From assembly GCF_000235445.1 (NCBI RefSeq), contig NZ_JH378841.1:1-47056 (forward strand): 47,056 bases of DNA, given 5' to 3'. This stretch comes from Johnsonella ignava ATCC 51276. Lineage in GTDB: Bacteria > Bacillota > Clostridia > Lachnospirales > Lachnospiraceae. The notes below the pieces were generated by a model, which was not told the origin of the DNA, made no database searches, and worked only from the letters and a program-made list of their open reading frames with translations. Below, piece after piece: positions 17,349-25,733 of this stretch. Positions within the stretch are counted from its first letter, which is position 1. Each line of letters begins with the position of its first letter. A program made the position numbers and the translations under genes.

Positions 17349-18428
17349 TTATCTGTTGTCCTCCATCATCTTTATAAATTTGTCAAATAAATAATCACTG
17401 TCATGCGGTCCAGGGCATGCCTCGGGATGGTACTGCACTGTAAATATATTTTTTCCTATATATCTAAGGCCCTCATTTGTCCCATCGTTTACATTTGTAA
17501 ATGCCGCTTGTGCCACACTTTTATCAAGACTTTTTTCGTCAACTGCATAACCGTGGTTCTGTGAAGTTATATAAGTTCTGCCTGTTTCATGATCCTTTAC
17601 GGGATGATTGCCTCCCCTATGACCGTATTTAAGCTTATAAGTATCTCCGCCCAGTGCAAGTGCCATAAGCTGATGTCCCAGACATATTGCAAATATAGGT
17701 ATATCTGAATCATAAAGCTTTTTTATCTGTTTTATAATTTGAGTATTTTCTTTAGGGTCTCCCGGACCGTTACTCAGCATTATGCCGTCAGGCTTTGAAT
17801 CTATTATCGTTTGTGCTTCTGTAAATGCCGGCCATACCGTTACATGGCACCCCCTTTTGTGAAGCGACTTTGCTATATTATCTTTTGCTCCGCAGTCAAG
17901 CAGTGCAACTTTCATGCCGTTCCCCGGAAGAGTATAACTTTTTTTACATGTAACCGCCTCAACCACTCCTTTTACCCTATATGCCCTTATACGTTCAATT
18001 ACTTTATCAAAATCAGAACCCTGAGGCAGCTTCCTTGTTACCATTGCATTCATGGTCCCGTAGTCTCTTAATTTTTTAGTAAGATGCCTTGTGTCAATCC
18101 CGGATATACCCGGAATATCATATTTAAACATAAATTCTTCAAGCCCCGTCCTGCTTCTGAAATTACTTGATATATCTGAAAGCTCCCTTACTATCAGTGC
18201 CTGTGCACATGGTCTTACCGATTCCATATCTTCATAAGATACTCCATAACTGCCTATGATCGGATAAGTCATGACAACCGCCTGACCTGCATATGACGGA
18301 TCCGTTAAAATCTCAGTATAGCCTGTCATAGATGTGTTAAAAACCAACTCGCTTACAATCTCTTTATCAGAGCCTATACCCATCCCTGAAAATATAGTTT
18401 TGTCTTCAAGTATCAGATATGCCTTCAT
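17349..18428 (-). CDS. carA: Carbamoyl-phosphate synthase small (glutaminase) subunit
   Basis: The 359-residue glutamine amidotransferase subunit that hydrolyses glutamine and passes ammonia to CarB. The N-terminal CPSase domain (MTGYTEILTDPSYAGQ) is followed by a class I glutaminase domain with the nucleophile in AICLGHQLMALALGG and the His-Glu pair in QYHPEACPGPHDS. It is first in a carAB operon. The ribosome site is modest (AAAGG about 12 bases before ATG). The 5' leader contains two strong hairpins, described separately. Confidence 0.97.
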   Translation of the reverse strand: MKAYLILEDKTIFSGMGIGSDKEIVSELVFNTSMTGYTEILTDPSYAGQAVVMTYPIIGSYGVSYEDMESVRPCAQALIVRELSDISSNFRSRTGLEEFMFKYDIPGISGIDTRHLTKKLRDYGTMNAMVTRKLPQGSDFDKVIERIRAYRVKGVVEAVTCKKSYTLPGNGMKVALLDCGAKDNIAKSLHKRGCHVTVWPAFTEAQTIIDSKPDGIMLSNGPGDPKENTQIIKQIKKLYDSDIPIFAICLGHQLMALALGGDTYKLKYGHRGGNHPVKDHETGRTYITSQNHGYAVDEKSLDKSVAQAAFTNVNDGTNEGLRYIGKNIFTVQYHPEACPGPHDSDYLFDKFIKMMEDNR

Positions 18429-18464
18429 ATTATTTAAGCCTTTCGTTTTCTCTTATGTTTTATA

Positions 18465-18503
18465 CTATTATATTAAAACCGGGCATCAGTTTTAATATAA
18501 TAG
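18465..18503 (-). promoter_or_regulatory. Strong hairpin 37 bases before carA
   Basis: A perfect 15-bp stem (CTATTATATTAAAAC at 18465-18479 with its complement at 18489-18503) and a 9-base loop. No U run follows on the minus strand, so it is not an ordinary terminator. It could stabilise the mRNA or be a regulator's target. Confidence 0.55.
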
Positions 18504-18534
18504 AGTTACAGGTATGACAGGTTTTTAACCCTGT

Positions 18535-18561
18535 AAAAAAAGACATCAGAAGATGTCTTTT
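18535..18561 (-). terminator. Intrinsic terminator in the carA leader
   Basis: On the minus strand AAAAGACATC pairs with GATGTCTTTT over 10 bp with loop TTCT, and the T run extends to seven. It lies just over 100 bases before carA. Confidence 0.75.
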
Positions 18562-18972
18562 ACAGCCCCTTTATTAAAAAGCAACCGGTTTTTCCCGGCA
18601 AATACCGACATCCTTAAGCTTTTTATTTTAAAGAAATGATGATTTTATCATTTTCTCTAAATATAGCTGTATATGGATGTGCCTAAAATCACATAGGAAC
18701 GATATAAAGTACATGCGATTTTATCACGGGAAACACTTTAACCGGTGTATCCCTAAAATATGTAATATACCTTTTATAACTGCCGCAAAAGGCAGCCAAA
18801 AACTCTTGAAGTATTATACATTAATATGCTTATACTGTAAAGCGATTATACAAAACGCTTATAGAGAGCGGAGCAAAAGTTTATTTCCACATGAAAGGGG
18901 CAAAGCGGATTTTAGTCTTACACTTATAAAGCGGAAAAGATAAGTAAAAAAGTTCTATAAAAATCAGGTAAT

Positions 18973-20277
18973 TCAATCTGCAGCATTTGACTTTAATATC
19001 TTTCTTCTTTCTATGACCGCTTCAATTACAGGAACCATAAACAGTGCCACTATACCACCGGCAAATCCGTTATTATAAAGATTCATACCGCTGTAAACTA
19101 CACCTACATTCAGTGCAACCGAAGAGTGCAAAAAGCCTGCAAGTATACCTGCAAATACACCAAATTCTCCCGCAATCGGAGCAAGTGTGGTTGAAAGTAT
19201 AAGTGTCATAAGCGGTGCCGGATCTGTTATCACCCACAGCTTCATAGCAGAAGCTATAAAAACTCCAAACATTACCGGAGCGATATTTCTTATATGTTTT
19301 CCTGTTGCTGAAAAGCCCACTATTGTAAATATCGAACCTATTATAGGACCGTTTAAATCACCTTTTATAAATATTACAAACAGTGTGGCAAAAAGACCGT
19401 TTACACCCATATTAAAAATAACCGTAAAATCACTGAATTTATCTACAAAATCAGGGCTTTTTAATCCGCTGTGTTTAAGCAAAAGCATATATTCATGCAT
19501 AAGTTTATTTTTCCCTGTATAAATTGCAAATAACATCATCATTATAAAAAATAATGGCAGTGCATATATAAATATACTATTATACTGAGTTGACCACAAA
19601 AGTCTTGATTCTATACCAATACCAAAAGATTTAAATATTGAAGCTACTATAGTAGCTATGATTCCGGCTGCAAAGCCTACGTTATACAATGAAAAACCTT
19701 TGTGTACCGCAAGTGTATGTATAGCTATGGGCAACAGTACATAACCTATCACCAGTCCTGTAAATATACTTAATGCAATTTGTTGCCATGCCCTCATATT
19801 CCCGGCATGCATTACCTGTGTAATTATAGGAGACAGGCAGGTCCCGTAACAGCCCACATACAGATATTTTTTCATTGACACACCATGCAGTATTGCATAA
19901 AGCAATATTCCCATAAGTATAAGCCATATATTGAGTATATTTTTCCCGAATAATGAAAACCCGAACATCATACAGCATGACGTTACGGCATGCCCGTTAA
20001 AATCTACCTTTCCAAAATAATGTATCGCTATTAAAAACAATGTAATAAAACCGGCATTTACAAAAGCCGCACCCGGACCTCCGACTTCAAAGTAATCCGT
20101 TATAAGTATATCCGTTCCGGTTATTATAGCTATAAGTCCTTTAAAAATCTGCGCCGGGGTCTGTATTAAAAACCCTATAAGCATAAAATAAACCGGTATC
20201 ATTGATATCAAAATAAATCTCTGATTATATGAAAAATGTTTTTTGTCTATATTAAGTACAACATTGCGTCTTCGCAT
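18973..20277 (-). CDS. DUF1576-family integral membrane protein
   Basis: A 434-residue polytopic membrane protein of the DUF1576 family, function unknown. It has about ten to twelve hydrophobic segments and two related halves: GFSLFGKNILNIWLILMG with LYNVGFAAGIIATIV in the first, and GFSATGKHIRNIAPVMFG with LYNNGFAGGIVALFM in the second. Such internal duplication is typical of transporters. AAAGGA lies 11 to 12 bases before ATG. The gene stands alone between the carAB leader and tRNA-Trp. No substrate can be proposed from neighbours. Confidence 0.85.
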   Translation of the reverse strand: MRRRNVVLNIDKKHFSYNQRFILISMIPVYFMLIGFLIQTPAQIFKGLIAIITGTDILITDYFEVGGPGAAFVNAGFITLFLIAIHYFGKVDFNGHAVTSCCMMFGFSLFGKNILNIWLILMGILLYAILHGVSMKKYLYVGCYGTCLSPIITQVMHAGNMRAWQQIALSIFTGLVIGYVLLPIAIHTLAVHKGFSLYNVGFAAGIIATIVASIFKSFGIGIESRLLWSTQYNSIFIYALPLFFIMMMLFAIYTGKNKLMHEYMLLLKHSGLKSPDFVDKFSDFTVIFNMGVNGLFATLFVIFIKGDLNGPIIGSIFTIVGFSATGKHIRNIAPVMFGVFIASAMKLWVITDPAPLMTLILSTTLAPIAGEFGVFAGILAGFLHSSVALNVGVVYSGMNLYNNGFAGGIVALFMVPVIEAVIERRKILKSNAAD

Positions 20278-20604
20278 AATATATATACTTTCCTTTTGTA
20301 TTGATTATATACCTTTATATTTAAACTTTTTATAAGTGTATATTAATTTTGAAATAAAATTATAATCCGCCATTACTATATCATAATTCTATTAAATATA
20401 ACAGATATAATCAAAAAAAATAATAATATTCATACTTCAAGTTTTTTCGGGTAGGAAATACTATAAATTCTTTGACACAATTTATCAGGATTTTTTAATT
20501 GACATATATCATACAGTATGGTAGTATAGCATGGTGCCGGGCAATAGTATAGATAAGTGCATAAACCTTTTATACTATGTAGTTGAGGCATTTTAAATTT
20601 ATAT
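20278..20604. other. Divergent region before tRNA-Trp
   Basis: No gene is seen. It is AT-rich and holds the tRNA-Trp promoter (20499-20527). A second TTGACA at 20472-20477 has no clear -10 partner. Confidence 0.5.
20499..20527 (+). promoter_or_regulatory. tRNA-Trp promoter
   Basis: A perfect TTGACA (20499-20504), 17 bases, then TAGTAT (20522-20527), a 4/6 -10 match. It lies 77 bases before the tRNA. Confidence 0.6.
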
Positions 20605-20676
20605 AGGGGAATAGTTCAATGGCTAGAGCAGCGGTCTCCAAAACCGCAAATGGGGGTTCGAGTCCCTCTTCCCCTG
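20605..20676 (+). tRNA. tRNA-Trp (anticodon CCA)
   Basis: A cloverleaf of 72 bases. The acceptor stem AGGGGAA pairs with TTCCCCT and is followed by discriminator G. The anticodon stem GCGGT/ACCGC encloses the loop CTCCAAA with anticodon CCA. The T loop GGTTCGAGTCC is normal. The 3' CCA is not encoded. Confidence 0.96.
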
Positions 20677-20723
20677 CTAAAAAAATAATTTAACAACAAA
20701 TTATTAAAAACAAATAATACAGC

Positions 20724-20766
20724 AAAAAACCATGCCTTACAATACATCTCCCAGGCATGGTTTTTT
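20724..20766. terminator. Bidirectional terminator between tRNA-Trp and radA
   Basis: AAAAAACCATGCC (20724-20736) pairs perfectly with GGCATGGTTTTTT (20754-20766), with a 17-base loop. T runs on both strands suit the tRNA from the left and radA from the right. Confidence 0.85.
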
Positions 20767-20772
20767 ATATAT

Positions 20773-22137
20773 TTATTTTATCAAATCTATCGCTTCTCTT
20801 ATACTTCTGACGCCTATCAGATTCATATCGGATAATCCTGAAACCTTATTAAGCAAACCGGCAGGCAGTATACAGGTTTTAAAGCCGAGCTTTTTTGCCT
20901 CCTTTATGCGAAGCTGTGCCATATTTACAGCTCTTACTTCACCGGCAAGACCCACTTCACCGAATATGACTGTATCATCATCAATACTTCTATCCTTAAG
21001 GCTTGATACCAGTGCCATAACAATAGGCAGATCAAGTGCAGGTTCATTCATCTTCATGCCGCCTGCTATATTTATGTAAGCATCATACCTGCTCATCTGA
21101 AGACGGCACCTTTTTTCAATCACTGCCATAAGCAGATTCACTCTATTTACATCAGTACCTACTGAAGTACGCCTGGGCATACCAAATAAAGTAGGAGTTA
21201 CAAGAGCCTGGGTTTCAAGAAGTATAGGCCGGCTTCCCTCCATAAGACAGGCAACTGCCGCACCTGATGCCCCCTCAGGTCTTCCTGAAAGCATATATTC
21301 AGAGGGATTTGCCACCTCTTTAAGACCGTCATTATACATCTCAAAAACACCTATTTCATTTGTAGAGCCGAAGCGATTCTTTACTCCCCTCAGTATACGA
21401 TAGGAGGCAAAGCGTTCTCCCTCAAAATACAGCACCGAATCAACCATATGCTCAAGCACTCTAGGTCCTGCAATCTGTCCTTCCTTTGTAACATGACCCA
21501 CTAAAAATACTGCTATTGAATTTGATTTTGCCATCCTCATCAGCTGAGAAGTACACTCCCTTACCTGTGTGATACTTCCCGAAGAAGACGAAACATCCGG
21601 TTTATACATGGTCTGTATTGAATCAATTACAACAACCTGAGGTTGTTCAGACAATATTACATTCTCAATTACTGCCGTATCCGTTTCACACAGAAATTTA
21701 AGCTCACCTTTTATATCGCCTATTCTTTTTGTACGCAGCTTTATCTGTTTAAGGCTCTCCTCACCTGATATATAGAGTATCCTCCCTCCTGTTGCAGCAA
21801 GGTTTCGGCATACCTGAAGCAGTATAGTGGATTTTCCTATACCGGGATCACCTCCTATAAGAACCACAGAACCTGCGACTATACCGCCGCCAAGCACTCT
21901 GTCAAGTTCGGATAATCCGCTTGTATATCTGACATTTTCATCTGCCTCTATATCATCAATACAAACAGCACGAGGCAGCATTTTTTTTATTGTATTTCCC
22001 GGTTTTGCCGCCTCACTGCCAAACTTCATTTCCTCCATGCTGTTCCATACCTTACATGAAGGGCATTGACCAAGCCATTTTGCCGATTCAAAACCACATT
22101 CATTACAAAAAAATACGCTGCCTCTTGATTTAGCCAT
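20773..22137 (-). CDS. radA: DNA repair protein RadA (Sms)
   Basis: The 454-residue RecA-like helicase/branch-migration protein of recombination repair. It has an N-terminal C4 zinc finger (CNEC at 11-14, CPSC at 25-28), Walker A GGDPGIGKST, the RadA-specific KNRFGS motif, and a C-terminal Lon-protease-like domain. Length is normal. In Bacillus, radA follows clpC directly; here about 6.8 kb, including the selenoprotein operon, separate them. The site AGAGGT is seven bases or so before ATG. Confidence 0.97.
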   Translation of the reverse strand: MAKSRGSVFFCNECGFESAKWLGQCPSCKVWNSMEEMKFGSEAAKPGNTIKKMLPRAVCIDDIEADENVRYTSGLSELDRVLGGGIVAGSVVLIGGDPGIGKSTILLQVCRNLAATGGRILYISGEESLKQIKLRTKRIGDIKGELKFLCETDTAVIENVILSEQPQVVVIDSIQTMYKPDVSSSSGSITQVRECTSQLMRMAKSNSIAVFLVGHVTKEGQIAGPRVLEHMVDSVLYFEGERFASYRILRGVKNRFGSTNEIGVFEMYNDGLKEVANPSEYMLSGRPEGASGAAVACLMEGSRPILLETQALVTPTLFGMPRRTSVGTDVNRVNLLMAVIEKRCRLQMSRYDAYINIAGGMKMNEPALDLPIVMALVSSLKDRSIDDDTVIFGEVGLAGEVRAVNMAQLRIKEAKKLGFKTCILPAGLLNKVSGLSDMNLIGVRSIREAIDLIK

Positions 22138-22210
22138 ATTTACCTCTTTAATAATATTAAAATTAAAAACAACGGAAACAATTAATTAATAATCATTTAC
22201 TTAGAATTTA

Positions 22211-22633
22211 TTACTGTTTATCAGCCTTTACAATCTTTATCTCAGATACATTTCCGTCATCAAGCTCAACACCTATTACAAACTTTCCGCTTAAATTGGT
22301 TTTCATCACGCCAATAGGAGAATTGTCTATGAAAACCTCATAATCGGTTTCCTCCTCAAGTCCTAAGGTTATCTGTGCATCAGCCACTCCTTCTACCACA
22401 AAGCTTATAGTATTATTTGAGAACTTAAGATTATTCACACTCGTTCCGGGAATTGATTCATATATAAAATTACCGTTTTTTTCAAGTTTTGTTACCTCAC
22501 TGTATGTCTTTACCTTGTAAAGATCTCCCTTATGAGCAAAATCCGATAATTTACTCTTTATTTTAAGTCTATGATTTCCAAAACTTAAGCCCCCGTCAGC
22601 TTCATTTTTTATCAGCTCTTCTACAACAGACAT
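22211..22633 (-). CDS. Conserved small protein, endosialidase-like by annotation only
   Basis: A 140-residue soluble protein. It begins MSVVEELIKNEADGGLSFGN and contains the lines YKVKTYSEVTKLEKNGNFIY and DAQITLGLEEETDYEVFIDN. I recall similar proteins in Lachnospiraceae labelled 'endosialidase', a label that probably says little about function. It looks all-beta, with no catalytic motif, signal peptide or membrane segment. ATG 22633 is chosen because AAGGAGGGG lies 7 bases upstream; an ATG 21 bases earlier would place that site inside the coding region. It sits 73 bases before radA on the same strand. Confidence 0.75.
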   Translation of the reverse strand: MSVVEELIKNEADGGLSFGNHRLKIKSKLSDFAHKGDLYKVKTYSEVTKLEKNGNFIYESIPGTSVNNLKFSNNTISFVVEGVADAQITLGLEEETDYEVFIDNSPIGVMKTNLSGKFVIGVELDDGNVSEIKIVKADKQ

Positions 22634-22831
22634 AATTAACCCCTCCTTAAACATAAATCGAACTAAGGAAATGCCTTATAATGCATCTCCTTATAATTTT
22701 AAATCAATTATATATTTAAATCAATAGTTAAGTACGGTGATTGACCGGATTAAATTTAAATTTAAAATAAAAATAATCCTGCCCTCTAAAGACAGAATCA
22801 TTTTTTAATAAATATTAAATCAGCCTGATTC

Positions 22832-23449
22832 TTACCTTATACTGAATGTTCTCTCAGCCACTTTAAAAGCATCCTCAAGTGCCAAAGCATAAGTATTTTT
22901 CTGATCATCCTCTGAAATACTGTTATCATAATACATTTGTATATTTTCTTTTGAACTAAAGAAATTCATCACATTTCAGCAGTTTGCCGCCCAATTTTCT
23001 ACCGCTGCAAGGTCTACATGGATTACATGTATATTTTCAGGAGAGTATTCCACTATTTCTTTATTTTTAATAGTTACATGAATCTCTTCTCCTGAAACCG
23101 GACATATAGAGCTTATCTTAGTATCCTGTTCGAAAACAAAAGTAGAACCTAAAGCGTCAATGGCGCACATTGAAAAAAACTCCCTTCCATCTGCAAGTTC
23201 TACATGGTGATTGGTCGGCGTTTTTGAAACAGGATAAGCAAATACTATCTGTCCTTCTTCCAATACCAGCACATCTTTATCTACCAGTGATTTTAATATT
23301 TCTTTTTCTTCTCCTGCAAAATCATCTTGATGAAGAAGATCTTGTGTAGAAATCATTCTATCAAGCATTTTTTTTCTAAACATACTTTCTCTGTCATCAA
23401 GTTTTTCATCTACATTTATTACTTTATTCAAATCTATTAAAGTATTCAT
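22832..23449 (-). CDS. saoL: MerB-like organometallic lyase, predicted selenoprotein
   Basis: A 205-residue homologue of the organomercurial lyase MerB, read through an in-frame TGA at 22976-22978 as Sec158. MerB uses C96, D99 and C159, with C160 adjacent. The counterparts here are C95 and D98 in MCAIDAL, C116, and the pair C157-Sec158. Stopping at TGA would remove the conserved continuation NVMNFFSSKENI, which aligns with HVHFFAS in MerB, plus the C-terminal helices. Translation continues 47 codons to a TAA. A hairpin with a GU-containing loop follows the TGA (22945-22964). The gene is last in the operon, six bases after the ATPase. The substrate is presumably a carbon-metal compound; that is inference from the family. 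Confidence 0.88.
22945..22964 (-). promoter_or_regulatory. SECIS-like hairpin of the MerB-like gene
   Basis: In the mRNA, UUUCUUU pairs with AAAGAAA around the loop AGUUCA, 11 bases after the UGA at 22976-22978. The loop carries GU, as bacterial SelB-binding elements do. Confidence 0.6.
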
Positions 23450-23455
23450 TTAATA

Positions 23456-24208
23456 TTATATTGCCCCTCTTTCCGATATTTTTTTAATCAGCATTTCGCA
23501 GTAATCTTTGTATTTTTCACAATATCTGTCTCTTGGTCTGGGAAGCTCATTCATTAACTCATGTACAATCTCCCCTTTATTTGTAGACATCAAAATAACT
23601 TTATCACTCAAATATACTGCCTCATCCACATCATGAGTTACCATAATCACAGTAACTTTCTCTTCTCTGCAAATATTTCCAATTTCTGACTGAAGAGAAC
23701 GCCTCATTATAAGATCCAGGGCTCCAAGCGGCTCATCCATCAATAAAACTTTCGGTTTTCCTGCAAGTGCACGTACCAAAGCCGTCCTCTGTTTCATACC
23801 GCCTGATATTTGGTGAGGATATAAATCTTCATACCCTTTTAGTTTAGAGATTTGAAGTAAATGTTCAAGCCTCTTACTCTCCTCGTCTTTAGGAATCTTT
23901 TGCTGTTTCATCGGAAATAAAATATTGTTTTTTACACTCATCCATGGGAAAAGAGCATAATTTTGAAATACAAATGCTCTGTCGGGATTTGCCCCGTTTA
24001 CCACTTCCCCATCAAGTTCAACAACACCTGAATCATTTTTTTCAAAACCGGCAATTATTGAAAGCATGGTCGTCTTGCCGCAGCCGGAAGGACCAAGTAA
24101 TGTAACGAATTCCCCCTCTTCCACATTAAAACTGATATTATCCAAAACTTTTTTTTCTTGTTTTTGATTTGTAAATGTTTTACAAATATTTTTTACCTGC
24201 AGCTTCAT
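23456..24208 (-). CDS. saoA: ABC transporter ATP-binding protein of the selenoprotein operon
   Basis: A 250-residue ATPase of the SsuB/TauB (nitrate/sulfonate/taurine) type that would power the permease encoded just upstream. Walker A is GPSGCGKTT, the Q-loop is FVFQNYALFPW, the signature is ISGGMKQR, and Walker B is VLLMDEPLGALD. ATG 24208 overlaps the permease stop (ATGA) and has GGAGG eight bases upstream. A longer start at 24223 would lose that site. No Sec codon is present. The gene symbol is from memory of the SAO nomenclature. Confidence 0.9.
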   Translation of the reverse strand: MKLQVKNICKTFTNQKQEKKVLDNISFNVEEGEFVTLLGPSGCGKTTMLSIIAGFEKNDSGVVELDGEVVNGANPDRAFVFQNYALFPWMSVKNNILFPMKQQKIPKDEESKRLEHLLQISKLKGYEDLYPHQISGGMKQRTALVRALAGKPKVLLMDEPLGALDLIMRRSLQSEIGNICREEKVTVIMVTHDVDEAVYLSDKVILMSTNKGEIVHELMNELPRPRDRYCEKYKDYCEMLIKKISERGAI

Positions 24209-24996
24209 GACATATACCTCCATCTTGTAAGGTATCTGTTAAGAAGCTGCAATAATATATCAATTATATAACCGATTATTGCAGATATAAACATCAGCGC
24301 AATCAATACATCCGTCTGCATCATAGATTGTGCTTCAACCATAGAGTAACCAAGACCGGCACTCGTCGCAATAAACTCCGCTCATATAACCGACATCCAG
24401 CCGCTTCCTATGGCAAGTCTGGCACCCACAAGCATATCGGGCAATGCTCCCGGAATAACTATATTACAAAAAATACTCCATTTATTCGCCCCCATGGTTT
24501 TTGCAGCATTATAGTAATCCTTGGATATCCCTAACACTCCTTGATTTGTATTTAATATCACTTGAAACAATCCATTAAGTGCTATCATAAACAGAGTAGG
24601 TCCCTCTCCTATTCCAAGCCATATAATCGTCAAAGGAACCCATGCCATCATAGGAATCTGTCTTAATGAATTCATCAGACCTCCAAATACATAGTTGAAT
24701 GTCTTTGACAGTCCCATAGCTATACCTATAGGAATTCCTACAATCAGTGCAATTAGCCAGCCTTTTATAACACGCATAAGAGTAATCCATACATTGCTCA
24801 TAATCTTTGCATTTCCTAAACTGCTTACAAAAGCCTTTGCCGTAGCAAGCGGAGTAGGCAGTAACAGCGGTATGGAAATCTTTCTGGCTGCAATATACCA
24901 ACTGATAAGCAGCAATAAGTAGAACCCTATTTTTATAAAACCATCGCTGATATTTAGTTTTATTATTTTTTTATTTTCAGTAGTTTTACCTTCCAA
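24205..24996 (-). CDS. saoP: ABC transporter permease, predicted selenoprotein
   Basis: A 263-residue SsuC/TauC-like permease with six helices and the EAA-type loop (DYYNAAKTMGANKWSIFCNIVIPGAL). An in-frame TGA at 24382-24384 is read as Sec205 in WMSVI-U-AEFIATSAGLGYSM. E. coli SsuC has LTLIVAETISANSGIGYL at the same place, so the sequence after TGA is genuine family sequence and the Sec lies in the transmembrane region, replacing Val or Ala. The frame continues 58 codons to a TGA that overlaps the ATPase start. A hairpin with loop GGUCUU and a bulged U follows the Sec codon. The start is TTG 24996, inside the end of the previous gene; this start is uncertain. Confidence 0.87.
24344..24364 (-). 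promoter_or_regulatory. SECIS-like hairpin of the permease gene
   Basis: In the mRNA, GAGUGCC pairs with GGU-ACUC with one bulged U, around the loop GGUCUU, 17 bases after the UGA. The GGUCU loop and bulged U are the features SelB recognises in the E. coli fdhF element, as I recall it. Confidence 0.7.
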
Positions 24997-25733
24997 GTTT
25001 CTCCGTCAACCTCCTTCAAATCAGTATATCTTGCAATATGACTATTCCTTTTTGCCACGTCTTCATTTAATATATCCACCGCTTCATTGTAAACTTTTGC
25101 AAATGCTTTAAAATCCGAACTGTCCTTGTAGCCCTTTACTGCTACAAGGACAAAAGTATCTCCAAGGTCCGGATATTCTCTGATCCCTTCTAAACCGCCG
25201 CTTTTTGCAATATCTATAAATACAGCATCCACCTGCTTACTTTCATAAGCGTATGCAAGTGCCGTTCTGTTTGTTTGAATAATTAAACTTTCCGGATATA
25301 TACTTAGTAAATACTCTTCATGAAAGAACTTACTTTGCTGTATAGCAATCTTTTTAATGTGCTCATTTTTTTTAACTATCACATCAGTATTTTGAAATAA
25401 AGGACAAACTATCTCCAAATCCTTATTATTCTCCACCAGAGTCTTAGCCGCATCCTTACAAAGTATAGCCATAGAATAAACTTCCGTACTCAATGCCCAT
25501 TGAGAAGTTTTAGCTCAGCAGTCTCTTATAAAAAACGGCTTTATTTTCTTATTTGGCTCTAGGCTCTCTTCCCTGATTATAAAATCTATTACAAATCCGG
25601 ACATATCATCAGCTGCACCTATGCCTATACCCTGACTTTTTTTATTTTCATAATAGTGAAAGCAAAAAATAACTATAAAAGCAGCAATACATAAAACAGG
25701 CATAAAAGCAAAGCTTTTACGGATCGACTTCAT
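24963..25733 (-). CDS. saoB: Substrate-binding-protein-like membrane-anchored selenoprotein
   Basis: A 256-residue protein with an N-terminal signal anchor (FMPVLCIAAFIVIFCF), followed by a domain like NMT1/SsuA binding proteins. The in-frame TGA at 25515-25517 is Sec73, in FFIRDC-U-AKTSQWALSTEV. The Cys-Sec pair lies where binding proteins contact ligand, suggesting metal coordination. Without readthrough, a 72-residue stub and a headless binding domain would remain. The sequence after TGA (MAILCKDAAKTLVE, TDVIVKKN) continues the same fold. ATG 25733 overlaps the previous gene by 17 bases; TTG 25748 is an alternative. The hairpin CUCAAU/AUUGAG follows the TGA. The symbol is tentative, from memory. 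Confidence 0.82.
25489..25504 (-). promoter_or_regulatory. SECIS-like hairpin of the binding-protein-like gene
   Basis: In the mRNA, CUCAAU pairs with AUUGAG around the loop GGGC, ten bases after the UGA at 25515-25517. An outer ACUU/AAGU stem extends it with a bulge. Confidence 0.55.

Larger units (their letters stand above)
18429..18972 (-). promoter_or_regulatory. carAB leader region with possible attenuator
   Basis: There is no gene in these 540 bases. In the direction of carAB the leader holds, in order, CACATCC (18675-18681), GGATGTC (18607-18613), GACATC (18552-18557) and GATGTC (18542-18547). The last two form an intrinsic terminator hairpin. The second can instead pair with the third, or with the first, so two alternative folds are possible. 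A second strong hairpin follows at 18465-18503. I see no PyrR consensus site. The attenuator idea is inference; the simple alternative is a terminator for an upstream transcript. Confidence 0.5.

Noticed and set aside
18429..18700. PyrR binding site in the carA leader
   Set aside because: The conserved AGTCCAGAGAGGCT-type core is absent.
18677..18943. Plus-strand reading frame of 88 codons before the DUF1576 gene
   Set aside because: Composition is unlike a protein, there is no ribosome site, and it overlaps the carA leader segments.
24963..25493. A separate gene for the binding domain after the TGA
   Set aside because: It would need a start inside a conserved fold, lacks a ribosome site, and would leave the upstream 72-residue piece as an orphan.
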